NCBI GenBank assembly: GCA_023431185.1
Contig: JAEYXS010000058.1
Location: 1 to 31,793, forward strand
From: Verrucomicrobiota bacterium
GTDB taxonomy: Bacteria > Verrucomicrobiota > Verrucomicrobiia > Limisphaerales > JAEYXS01
Direction: 5' to 3'
Length of the DNA stretch: 31,793 bases
Position 1 is the first letter of the stretch. The number at the start of each line of letters is the position of its first letter. Under the pieces are notes generated by a model. The model did not search any database. It was given only the letters and a program-made list of their open reading frames with translations, and had not been told where the DNA came from. Shown in pieces: positions 6,705 to 15,700 of the stretch. Made by a program: the position numbers and the translations under genes.

Positions 6705-7802
6705 CCCCTTCAGCCCCAGCCCCAGCTCCGTCTTGCAATACTTGATGCTCCGTTCCAGCTCCGCCTTCTGGTAATCGGCCTGTTGTTGGCCCGAACCCTT
6801 GAACGACTCCGCCGGCTTGCCCTTGCGCGCCAGTGCCGTGAACCGTGCGAACTCATACGGACGCACCTTCGGGAACACCTTCCAAAATTCCGGCTTCAGA
6901 TAATCATGCTGCTTCGCGTACTCGGAGATGATCTCCAGCGTCACCGGCACACCCGGGCAAACCTCCACCCAACGCTTCAGATAAGCCTTCATATCCACCA
7001 CGCCCTCGCCCACCGCCGCCCATTTGGCTGCAGCGCCATTCGGCGTCTCCCACACGATGGAATCCCGGATGCCAGCGCACGCCGCGTAAGGAGCGAGGAT
7101 TTCCAGGTTCACATGCGGATCTTCCAACGTCCACGTCGCATTGCCCGGATCAATCGTTGCACCCACGTAATCCTTGCCCGCCTCCTCGATCAACATCTGC
7201 AATTCCCACGCCTGCATATCGCCCGCGTGATTCTCGATGGCGATCTTGATGCCATTATCCTGTGCGTAACTCTTCACCGCCTTACACGTCGCCACCGTGT
7301 CCTTGATGCGCGCCTCGATGCCACCTTCCGAAGCCCGGTCCCGCGCATTGCCCAAGTAACAACGCGCCACCTTCGAGCCCAGCGTCTTCGCGATCTTGAT
7401 CGTCAGCTTCAGATGCTCCTCCGCCGTGCCCCACTTCTTCACCTGGCCGTAGGAATTGGATGTCGGGCAGATGCTTCCCGTGCCGCCTTGGATCTCGATG
7501 CCCAGATCATCCGCCTTCTTCTTGAGATCTTTGAGATACGCCTCCGTGTGGTTCTCGTAAACGTCGAGGTCCGAAAACAGCACCACATCCACCTTCTGCT
7601 CGGCGGCGTATTCGAGGACCTTGCCCGCCTTCCAATTCGAGCTGCGGATGGAGAAGTTATCGAAGCCCAGCTTTACCTTGGTGGGCTTGGCAGCTTGTGC
7701 CGAAGCCAAGGAAGGAACCGTCAATGCGGCCGCCGTGGCCGCCATGGCTGTGGTTTTGATGAAATCGCGGCGCGTCGTCGTGGATTCGATGTTGGCATTC
7801 AT
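6702..7802 (-). CDS. Tat-exported sugar phosphate isomerase/epimerase-like TIM barrel
   Basis: This is a xylose-isomerase-like (AP endonuclease 2 superfamily) TIM barrel of 366 residues. Residues 11-37 form a twin-arginine signal (TRRDFIKTT, then an Ala-rich hydrophobic stretch and the ASAQA cleavage region), so export of a folded, probably metal-bound enzyme is predicted. Probable metal ligands are the Glu of AIENH, the Asp of TIDPGN and the Glu of TLEII. The substrate is unknown. Exported members are frequent in Planctomycetes and Verrucomicrobia and are thought to act on sugars or sugar derivatives. The gene lies 25 nt after the ACP gene, so it may be co-transcribed with the fatty-acid-like set despite the unrelated fold. 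Confidence 0.88.
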   Translation of the reverse strand: MNANIESTTTRRDFIKTTAMAATAAALTVPSLASAQAAKPTKVKLGFDNFSIRSSNWKAGKVLEYAAEQKVDVVLFSDLDVYENHTEAYLKDLKKKADDLGIEIQGGTGSICPTSNSYGQVKKWGTAEEHLKLTIKIAKTLGSKVARCYLGNARDRASEGGIEARIKDTVATCKAVKSYAQDNGIKIAIENHAGDMQAWELQMLIEEAGKDYVGATIDPGNATWTLEDPHVNLEILAPYAACAGIRDSIVWETPNGAAAKWAAVGEGVVDMKAYLKRWVEVCPGVPVTLEIISEYAKQHDYLKPEFWKVFPKVRPYEFARFTALARKGKPAESFKGSGQQQADYQKAELERSIKYCKTELGLGLKG

Positions 7803-7827
7803 GGGCTGGCCGAAGACTTAAACCGAA

Positions 7828-8100
7828 TCAGCCCTTCGCCGCCAGATGTTTTTCGACTGCATCCGCCATCGCACTCACACTGGTAAGGATCTGTTTCGCC
7901 GCCGCCTGGTCAGGAATCTTGAGCCCGAAATTCTTGTCCAACGCCACCACCAGTTGCAGCGCATCCACGGAATCCAACCCAAGGCTGTCCGGTCCAAAAA
8001 GCGGCTGATCGTCCCCGATCTCTTCTGCCGTCACCTGAAGCATCAGGTTCTCCACCATCAACTGTTTGATGCGTTGTTTGATTTCAGCGTTTGTTTGCAT
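7828..8100 (-). CDS. Acyl carrier protein
   Basis: This is a small acidic four-helix carrier of 90 residues. The phosphopantetheine attachment site is Ser44 in GLDSVDALQL, preceded by the conserved LFGPDSLGLDS loop. Position 43-45 DSV matches the DS[LV] motif exactly. It is probably a pathway-specific carrier for the adjacent ketosynthases and FabG rather than the housekeeping AcpP, because it lies in this cluster and its sequence deviates from AcpP. It starts 151 nt after the FabG stop, a gap filled largely by repeats A and B. No phosphopantetheinyl transferase is visible in the window. Confidence 0.93.
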   Translation of the reverse strand: MQTNAEIKQRIKQLMVENLMLQVTAEEIGDDQPLFGPDSLGLDSVDALQLVVALDKNFGLKIPDQAAAKQILTSVSAMADAVEKHLAAKG

Positions 8101-8173
8101 TCAATAAATCCCACAATTACCCGCCGTCAAAAGAAGCAACATTCGCACCAAAATCAACTTCCGAATTGTCATT

Positions 8174-8249
8174 CGTAATCGTCCTCGTTCTCGATTGCTT
8201 CCCCACTCTCGATGTTGGTCGTTCGGAGTTCGATGTTCGATGTTTCTTC
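8174..8249. repeat. Composite of repeats A (short copy) and B
   Basis: A short A copy (8174-8196, CGTAATCGTCCTCGTTCTCG) is followed after about 10 nt by a B copy (8206-8249) ending in GTTCGATGTTCGATGTTTC. The block reaches within 2 nt of the FabG stop codon at 8252. The order and orientation match those at 6070-6189. Confidence 0.8.
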
Positions 8250-8251
8250 TC

Positions 8252-8983
8252 TCAGAGAATCCCTCCATCCACCTTCACCACCGCTCCCGTCACATAACTC
8301 GCCTCCGGCGATGCCAAAAACCTCACCACCGCCGCCACCTCTTCCGGCTTGCCGAGCCGTCGCATCGGGATACGCGCTGCCGCTGCTTTCTTCGCCTCCG
8401 CATCCATACCAGACAGCGCCTCCGTCTCCACATATCCCGGACACACACTGTTCACTGTGATGCCCGCGCGTGCCACCTCTTTCGCCAGCGACTGGCTCAT
8501 CGCCACCACTCCCGCCTTCGCCGCCGCATAATTCGCCTGCCCTGCCGGTGCCAACAGCGCACTCAACGACGACACATTCACAATCCGCCCACCCCGCTGC
8601 CCCATCATCGTCGGAATCACCGCACGGCATCCGAGAAACGCCGCATCCAGATTCGTCGATAAAACTTTTTGCCACGCCTCATCCGTCATCGTCGCCAACA
8701 ACGCATCCTCATGTAGGCCAGCATTGTTCACCAGCACATCCAAGCGCCCTTGCTTCGCCGTGATGATCTGCACCGCTTCCTTCCAAGCCGCCGAAGATGT
8801 CACATCCAGCGCGACCACTTCTGCGCGACCCGTAAACTCCTCCACCACCTCCTCTGCTTGCTCGCGCTGACGATTCACCCCGAGATACACAAACGCGTTC
8901 GCGTCCTTCGCGAGAAACTCCCGCGCGATAGCGCGACCCATGCCGCCGTTCGCACCCGTGATCAAAATGATTCGTTGATTCAT
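8252..8983 (-). CDS. fabG: 3-oxoacyl-ACP reductase (FabG-type SDR)
   Basis: This is a short-chain dehydrogenase that reduces 3-ketoacyl-ACP with NADPH. It carries the Rossmann motif TGANGGMG near residues 8-15, NNAG, the catalytic Ser in NVSSLSA, and the YAAAK Tyr/Lys pair. The closing VDGGIL segment is typical of FabG. With the start at 8983 the protein has 243 residues and its ATG overlaps the stop of the preceding gene (ATGA), which suggests translational coupling. An in-frame ATG at 8995 is possible but overlaps 16 nt. By neighbourhood it should act on the ACP-bound product of the adjacent ketosynthase pair. A general housekeeping role cannot be excluded. Confidence 0.93.
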   Translation of the reverse strand: MNQRIILITGANGGMGRAIAREFLAKDANAFVYLGVNRQREQAEEVVEEFTGRAEVVALDVTSSAAWKEAVQIITAKQGRLDVLVNNAGLHEDALLATMTDEAWQKVLSTNLDAAFLGCRAVIPTMMGQRGGRIVNVSSLSALLAPAGQANYAAAKAGVVAMSQSLAKEVARAGITVNSVCPGYVETEALSGMDAEAKKAAAARIPMRRLGKPEEVAAVVRFLASPEASYVTGAVVKVDGGIL

Positions 8984-9993
8984 ACCTTCACCCATCGTGC
9001 CCCGATCGCCTGTTGATTGCAGCCCACCACACTCACATGCGCCGACTTCACCGTCCCGCTCGCCACCCGTTCACACGCCAGAACACATTGCCACGCACTC
9101 GCCGCCGCAAACGATTCACCCAAAACCTTCTTCACCGAAGCCCGCGGCATCAGCGCACTCGCCCAAGCCTCCGTCTCCGCCTGATCTTCCCGCGCTACGC
9201 CCGTGCGACCGTCACACAGCAAGTCCGCACTGCCCGCCTGTGTCAACTCCGTCTGCATCCGCGCCGCCGCCAAAATCTTGCCTTCCCGGTGATTGAATGA
9301 AAACGCATCCGTCACCGCTTCGAGCGTCACTCCACTCTCCGCCTTCTTCAGATAAATCGCTCCCGCGCCTTCACTCACTACGAGGTGCGGCTCGAACAAC
9401 GCGCTCGCCTCCACCGTCAACCAGTCGCTCTCTTCCGCGCTCACCACCACGCACGCATCCACCAGCCCGCGCTCAATCCACTGCGCGCCTTGTGCTAGCC
9501 CCTGCAAAAACATCCCCGGATCGCCCACGAGGGTGTAATTGATCCCCGTCGCGCCCAGCAACGCCGCCAGGTGACTCGACGGTGCATTGAACACCGTCTC
9601 CGGAAACACCAGCGGACTCGCCGTCGCCGGATCGCGCAACACCTCATCGTAAAACCGCCGCGAGTAATTCACGCAGCCGGACATCACGCAATACACCAAA
9701 CCCAAGCGCAACTGCCCCTGCTCCACCAAAGCGCGATCGGCACCCAACGCCTCCAGCGACGCCGACACCGCGAACGAACTGATCGGACTTGTCCTACGCA
9801 ATCGCGCATGCGCGAGATAGGACGGACGGGTCGCTGGCTTTGGCACCTTGCGTGCGTGCAGCTTTCTAGTCGTGCCTTCCCTGACAAATTCTTCCACCGG
9901 CAATGGCTCACCCGCTTGCACCGCGGACACCAGCTCCGCCGTCGTCCATCCCGCAGGCGATACCGCGCCCCATCCTGCTGCGATGATGCTCAT
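8980..9993 (-). CDS. Ketosynthase-like protein lacking catalytic residues (chain-length-factor-like)
   Basis: This is a thiolase-fold protein of 337 residues related to beta-ketoacyl synthases but shortened by about 75 residues. All three catalytic motifs are degenerate. The Cys of ACASG is replaced in LVGDPGMF (about residues 155-162; Pro159 aligns with Cys), HGTGT is replaced by DGRTG, and K-x-x-x-GH reads KKVLGE. It should therefore not condense on its own. By analogy with type II polyketide chain-length factors and aryl-polyene cluster partners, it may form a heterodimer with the active ketosynthase encoded just upstream. The ATG at 9993 overlaps that gene's stop by 4 nt (ATGA), and its own stop overlaps the FabG start, which indicates coupled synthesis. 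Confidence 0.82.
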   Translation of the reverse strand: MSIIAAGWGAVSPAGWTTAELVSAVQAGEPLPVEEFVREGTTRKLHARKVPKPATRPSYLAHARLRRTSPISSFAVSASLEALGADRALVEQGQLRLGLVYCVMSGCVNYSRRFYDEVLRDPATASPLVFPETVFNAPSSHLAALLGATGINYTLVGDPGMFLQGLAQGAQWIERGLVDACVVVSAEESDWLTVEASALFEPHLVVSEGAGAIYLKKAESGVTLEAVTDAFSFNHREGKILAAARMQTELTQAGSADLLCDGRTGVAREDQAETEAWASALMPRASVKKVLGESFAAASAWQCVLACERVASGTVKSAHVSVVGCNQQAIGARWVKV

Positions 9994-11234
9994 GACCACC
10001 TCCGGAAGATAAGCGTCGCATTCGCCCCGCCGAACCCAAATGAATTGCTCAACGCATATTCATAACTCGCCTGCGCCGGTTCACGCACCAATTCAAATTT
10101 ACACGCCGGATCAGCCGTCTGCGTCCCGCGCATCGGCGGCAACCACTGCCCTTGCAAAGCCTGCAAGCAGATCACCGCCTCCACCGACCCGGCCGCCCCC
10201 AGCAGATGCCCGATGCTCGCCTTCGTGGAACTCACCCGCATCTTGCCCGCGTGCTCACCCGCCCAGCGCGAGATCGCATGCGCCTCCGCGCCATCATTCA
10301 TCGGCGTGCCCGTGCCGTGCGCATTGATGTAGCCCACCTGCTCCGGCGCGATCCCCGCCACGCGCGTGGCCTCTTGCATGGACTTCAAAGCCGCATCCCC
10401 TTGCGGATGCGGCTGCGTGAGATGATGCGCATCCGTCGCCGCGCCATAGCCCACTACTTCACCCAAAATCTTCGCCCCACGTTTCTCTGCTGACGCCAAT
10501 GATTCCATCGTCAACACCGCTGCCCCCTCACCCAACGCCAATCCATCCCGTTGCGCATCAAACGGTCGGCATGACGTGATAGAAAGCGCCTGCAACGAAT
10601 CGAACCCCGCGAACACAAGTTGGCACAACCCATCATACCCACCCGTCAGCACGCGCTCCGCATCACCATAGCGGATCATCTCAAACGCCTGCCCGATGGC
10701 ATTGCCGCCCGAGGCACACGCATTCGCGATCAACGTCACCGGCCCGGAAAAACCCAACGCTTCAGTGATGTCTAGCACCTGCCGCTGCGCCTGATACTGC
10801 ACCACCCTCGTCGCCTGCCCGTAAGACTTCTCGGGCGTGCCAATCGCCTGCCGGTAAAACGTCTCGCCAAAATTCATCCCTCCACTGGTCGTCCCCAATA
10901 TCACCGGCAGTCGCACGCCACCACTCCATCCTCCCTGCTCCCATGCCTCCTCCGCCGCCACTAAAAGCAATCGTGAAGCCCGATCCATCCGTCGCCATTG
11001 TTTATCTGAAACTCGTTTGCTCGGACTCTTCCCCGGAACTTCAGCCTGAGCCGCCGTCCTCACCCGTTGCTTGGAGACATCGAAGAAGGTGACCGGTGAA
11101 AAAGCCGTCTTTCCCTCCCGAAACCCCGCCGCATTCGCTTCTGCACCCGTCCCCAACGCCGTCACCATGCCCATGCCCGTGACAACAACTCGCTGTTTGG
11201 GCAAGGGACTGGCAGATGAAGCGCGAAACAGCAT
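9990..11234 (-). CDS. fabF: Beta-ketoacyl-ACP synthase II (FabF-type)
   Basis: This is a condensing enzyme that extends acyl-ACP with malonyl-ACP. It has 414 residues, the normal length for FabF. The catalytic triad is intact: Cys173 in NACASGG, His306 in NAHGTGT, and His343 with Lys338 in STKASIGH. The N-terminus has the usual VVVTGMGMVTALG strand. It starts the run KS, dead KS, FabG, ACP, and is linked to the second gene by an ATGA overlap. The pairing with a dead paralogue suggests a specialised lipid or polyene pathway rather than bulk fatty-acid synthesis. No dehydratase, enoyl reductase or malonyl transferase is visible nearby, so those steps would be shared or encoded elsewhere. Confidence 0.93.
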   Translation of the reverse strand: MLFRASSASPLPKQRVVVTGMGMVTALGTGAEANAAGFREGKTAFSPVTFFDVSKQRVRTAAQAEVPGKSPSKRVSDKQWRRMDRASRLLLVAAEEAWEQGGWSGGVRLPVILGTTSGGMNFGETFYRQAIGTPEKSYGQATRVVQYQAQRQVLDITEALGFSGPVTLIANACASGGNAIGQAFEMIRYGDAERVLTGGYDGLCQLVFAGFDSLQALSITSCRPFDAQRDGLALGEGAAVLTMESLASAEKRGAKILGEVVGYGAATDAHHLTQPHPQGDAALKSMQEATRVAGIAPEQVGYINAHGTGTPMNDGAEAHAISRWAGEHAGKMRVSSTKASIGHLLGAAGSVEAVICLQALQGQWLPPMRGTQTADPACKFELVREPAQASYEYALSNSFGFGGANATLIFRRWS

Positions 11235-11329
11235 GCGTTATCGATTTGTTGCCTCCGACCATAGAAAGCCCCACCACTTCAAGTCAACGCCGCCGAATCC
11301 CCCTTGCGCCCGGCCCGGGTATATCCGTT

Positions 11330-12751
11330 CTATACCAAAAGCCCCTTCACCACCTGCCCATGCACATCCGTCAGCCGAAACTCCCGCCCCTGATACTTGA
11401 AAGTCAGCCGCTCATGATCCATCCCCAGCAGATGCAGCACCGTCGCGTTCAAGTCATGCACATGCACCGGATTCTTCGCCACGTTGAACCCATACTCATC
11501 CGTCTCCCCGTAGCTGACGCCACCCTTGATGCCCCCGCCAGCCAGCCACATCGTGTACGCATCCTTGTGATGATCCCGTCCCGGTGACGTCTTCGCCCCG
11601 TCGCCATTGATGCCCTGCGCCACCGGCGTGCGCCCGAACTCCGCACCCCAGATCACCAGCGTGTCATCCAGCAATCCGCGCTGTTTCAAGTCCGTGATCA
11701 GCGCCGCCATCCCCTGATCCACGTCCTTGCACTTCGCGCGCAAACGATTCTCCAAGTTGGAATGATGATCCCAATCCGAATCATACAACTCGATCAAGCG
11801 CACCCCGCGTTCCACCAATCGCCGCGCCAGCAGACAGTTGTTCGCAAAGGACGCCGCACCCGGCTTCGCCCCATACAGCTTTAAGGTGTCCGGCGATTCC
11901 TTCGAGATGTCCATCAACTCCGGCACCGAAGTCTGCATGCGATACGCCATCTCATACTGGCTGATGCGCGTCGCGATCTCCGGATCGCCCACATCCGCCA
12001 GTTGCGCCTGGTTCAGCTGGTTCACCGCATCCAGCACCTGCCGACGCTGCTCCTGGTTGTGTCCTTTCGGATTCGAGAGGAACAACACCGCATCCCCGCT
12101 CGAGCGGAACTGGATCCCCTGATACACGCTCGGCAAAAACCCGCTCGACCACAAGCTCGTCCCCGCCCCTCCCGGCGGCCCTGACAACATCACCACGTAC
12201 GAAGGCAGATCCCGGTTTTCCGAGCCCAATCCATAAGACACCCACGAACCAAAACTCGGCCGCCCACCGCGCCCGAACCCCGTATGCAAAAACATCTGCG
12301 CCGGCGCGTGATTGATCTCATCCGTGTGCAACGACCGCACCACCGCGATGTCATCCGCCACCTTCCCCAGAAACGGCAGCAGCTCCGAGATGCTCTGCCC
12401 GCTCTTCCCATGCTGTGAAAATTTGAACTTCGTACCCGACAATTTGAGATTGTCCCCGATGAACGCGAACCGCTTCCCCTTCGTCAACGACTCCGGGCAA
12501 GCCTCTCCATCCAGCTTCTGCAACGTTGGCTTGTAGTCGAACAGGTCCAACTGTGACGGCGCGCCGATCATGTGCAGATAGATCACATGCTTCGCCTTAG
12601 GCGCAAAATGCGGCTGCGGCATCTGGACCGATGAACCAATCGCCTCCCCTCGCAGCAACGACGAAAGCGCCATGGCCCCAAACCCAAGGCTGGTCCGGCG
12701 AAAGAACTCCCGCCGGGGAATCACGTGACTGATGTCGCTATATTTATTCAT
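11330..12751 (-). CDS. DUF1501 domain-containing Tat-exported protein
   Basis: This 473-residue protein of the alkaline-phosphatase/sulfatase-like DUF1501 family is common in Planctomycetes and Verrucomicrobia. The N-terminus has a twin-arginine-like signal, PRREFFRRTSLGFGAMAL (residues 12-29). Recognisable family segments include HMIGAPSQLDLFDYKP, LHTDEINHAPAQMFLHTG, WGAEFGRTP and GRDHHKDAYTMWLAGGG. The biochemical function is not established. The gene lies 6 nt after the DUF1549/DUF1553 cytochrome gene, the standard pairing for these families. The two products probably act together in the periplasm, perhaps in polysaccharide use. It is 95 nt upstream of the fabF-like gene, so read-through transcription is possible. 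Confidence 0.93.
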   Translation of the reverse strand: MNKYSDISHVIPRREFFRRTSLGFGAMALSSLLRGEAIGSSVQMPQPHFAPKAKHVIYLHMIGAPSQLDLFDYKPTLQKLDGEACPESLTKGKRFAFIGDNLKLSGTKFKFSQHGKSGQSISELLPFLGKVADDIAVVRSLHTDEINHAPAQMFLHTGFGRGGRPSFGSWVSYGLGSENRDLPSYVVMLSGPPGGAGTSLWSSGFLPSVYQGIQFRSSGDAVLFLSNPKGHNQEQRRQVLDAVNQLNQAQLADVGDPEIATRISQYEMAYRMQTSVPELMDISKESPDTLKLYGAKPGAASFANNCLLARRLVERGVRLIELYDSDWDHHSNLENRLRAKCKDVDQGMAALITDLKQRGLLDDTLVIWGAEFGRTPVAQGINGDGAKTSPGRDHHKDAYTMWLAGGGIKGGVSYGETDEYGFNVAKNPVHVHDLNATVLHLLGMDHERLTFKYQGREFRLTDVHGQVVKGLLV

Positions 12752-12757
12752 GGCCTC

Positions 12758-15700
12758 TCAATTCTTCGTGATCGTTTCGTCGAGATTCAACATCGCCGTC
12801 GCCACTCCATACCATGCGGCGAACTCCGCCGCTTCCACACCTTTCGGTGCCTCAAAATTCCCCAGCAACTCCTTCGCCGCCCTCACATCCGCCCGATACG
12901 CCGCCAGTTGCTTCGCGTACAATTCTGCCAACACCTTCGCTTCCTCCGCCTTCGGTTGCCGGGCAAGACAAATGGCAAATGCCCGCTCCACTCTCGTCAC
13001 CACATCCCCCTGGGGCACTTCCCTTATCACCCGCTGCGCCAGCCCGAACGCCGCCTCCACATACACCGGATCATTCAGCAGCGTCAGCGCCTGGAGCGGC
13101 GTGTTCGAGCGTGACCGCTTCACCGTGCATGCCATGCGACCGCTCGCATCGAACGTCGTGAAGCTCGGATACGGCGCGCCGCGCTTCCACACCACATACA
13201 CACCGCGCCGATACTTCTCCTCGCCCGGACTCACCACATAATCATACTTCTGCCCGCCCACCTTCAGCCACAGCCCATCCGGCTGATACGGTTTGATCGG
13301 CGGCCCTCCTTGTTCCAGGCTGATCAAGCCCGCCATCGCCAGCGCGTTGTCCCGGATCATCTCCGCATCCATGCGGAAACGCGGCCCGCGCGCATAGAGC
13401 TTGTTCTGGTCATCCAGCGCCAGCAACTCCGTGCTTACTTTGGAAGCCTGCCGATAAGTCGCCGACATCACCATCGTTTTGAGCGTCTGCTTCATCGACC
13501 ACCCTTTGTCCATGAACTCCACCGCCAGCCAGTCGAGCAACTCCGGATGCGTCGGCACTTCACCCTTGATGCCGAAATCCTCCGGCGTCGCCACCAGTCC
13601 GTGCCCGAACAATTCCATCCACCACCGATTCACCGTCACCCGCGCCACCAGCGGATTATCCCGGTCCACCAGCCACTTCGCCAGATCAAGACGCGTAAGG
13701 TAGGGCTGGCTGTCCTCAGCCGGCCGCACCGCGTCCGCTTTGTTTGTAGCCTTTGAAGTTAACTTAACTTGATGAAGAACCTCCGGCACACCCGGCGCGA
13801 TCTTCTCCCCCGGACTGCGGAAATCCCCGCGCCCAAAGATCGTGCTCATCCGCGGCTGCTCCACCTCCTGCATCACCAAGGTGGATTGCCCCTTCGCCGC
13901 TTTCAGTTTGCGATCCAGGTCCAGTTTCTTCAGCCGCAACTTCCGCAGCTCCTCATCCTGCGCCAGGCAAAACTCCGTGATCGCCTTCTTCTGCTTCGCC
14001 GTGCGCTTCGCCTCTGCCACCTTCAGCGCCGCGACAACATCAGCCGGCATCGCCTCCGCCTCCGGATTTCCCGTCAAAGCAGACAACCGCAACCGCCCGA
14101 TCAACCGTCCGCCACCGAACTCCTGCACCAATGTGAACGTCAGTTTCGTTCCGCCTTCGTATCCCACCGGATTCTCCGTCTCAAACGTCGCCCAATGCGG
14201 CTTGCCGAACTGCGGGTTGATCGCCCACGCCGACTTCGCGTCCTCATCGATCGCTCCGGCCGGATCAAACCCCTTCTGTGCAAAATCTGCCTTCGCCTTC
14301 GCCAGCTTCACCGGCTTGTTCTCGGCGCTGTTCAGCTTCGCCGCACTGACTGCGAACGTGTTCAGCACAAAATTCGGCCGCATATCATCCCCGCGACCCG
14401 GCCCATTGCCCGGCAATGACGGATCCGTCAGCGCTTCCAGCTTGAAGCCCGTGATGTCCTTCAACGTCGTATTCACCGTCACGATATAAGTGTCCTTGTC
14501 CGGCGCTTCGTCATTGATGAGCACCGACTTGTCCGGCTGCACTTGCCCTGCGGAACCCTCCTTCGTCTCAAATTGCGCGATCTCCAGCACATGCTCTTGC
14601 AGCACTTTCCCCGCCTTCGCCGCCAGCGCTTTTTCCATCTCCGCCACCCTGCCGCTCAGCGCCTTCTCCCGCTCGGCGATCTTCTCGTCTATGCCACTCA
14701 TCTCCGCCGTGAGCTTCTCGCGCGCCGCCTTCGTCTCCGCATCTTCCACCGTGAGATACGGTCCCTTGAACTGGATGGAGCCTGGCACCTTCGGATTCGT
14801 CCGGTCCGCCTCCAGCGCCGTGTTGTTGAAGAACGCGAACAGCCCGTAGTAATCCTTCATCGTGATCGGATCATACTTGTGATTATGGCACTGCGCGCAC
14901 TCCAGCGTCGTCCCCAGCCACACCGCGCCCAGCGTGTTCACGCGATCCAGCACCTGGTTTACCCGCGTCTCCTCGGGATCACTGCCCGCCTCCACATTCG
15001 TCGGTGCGGACCGGTTGAACCCCGTCGCCACCCTCTGCGCATCCGTCGCATTCGGCAACAAATCGCCCGCGAGCTGTTCAATCGTAAATTGCGTGAACGG
15101 CATGTCCGCATTCAACGCGTTGATCACCCAGTCCCGATACGGCCACAGGTCGCGCAGATCATCCCGTTGAAACCCGTGCGAATCCGCATACCGCGCCAGG
15201 TCCAACCACGGCCTCGCCCAACGCACCCCGTATTGCGGCGACGCCAGCAAGCGATCCACCAGCTTCTCATAAGCACTCGCGCTCTTGTCCGCGAGGAACG
15301 CCTGCACTTCCTCCGGCTTCGGCGGCAGTCCCGTCAGGTCTAGCGTCACGCGCCGGATGAGCGCCGCCTTGTCCGCTTCTGGCGATGGCTTCAAGCCCTC
15401 CTGCTCCAACTGCGCGAGCACGAAATGATCCACCGCATTCTTCGGCCACGCCTTCTGCTTCACCGCCGGCAGCGCCGCTTGCTTCGGCACTTCATACGCC
15501 CAGTGCTTCCCGCCCGTGAAATTCTCCGGCCACTTCGCCCCCGCATCGATCCACGCCCGGATCTTCCCCGCCTCAGCCTTGCTCAGCGGCTCCCCGCGAT
15601 TCGGCATCGCCTCCTCATGCCCCTTCGGCAACGTGATGCGGCGATACAACTCACTCTCCGAAGCCTTCCCCGGCACGATCACTTTTCCCGCCAGCAACGC

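Noticed and set aside
8169..8675. Minus-strand Gly-rich ORF overlapping fabG
   Set aside because: It is a shadow frame of fabG plus repeat B; the composition is typical of an out-of-frame GC-rich reading.
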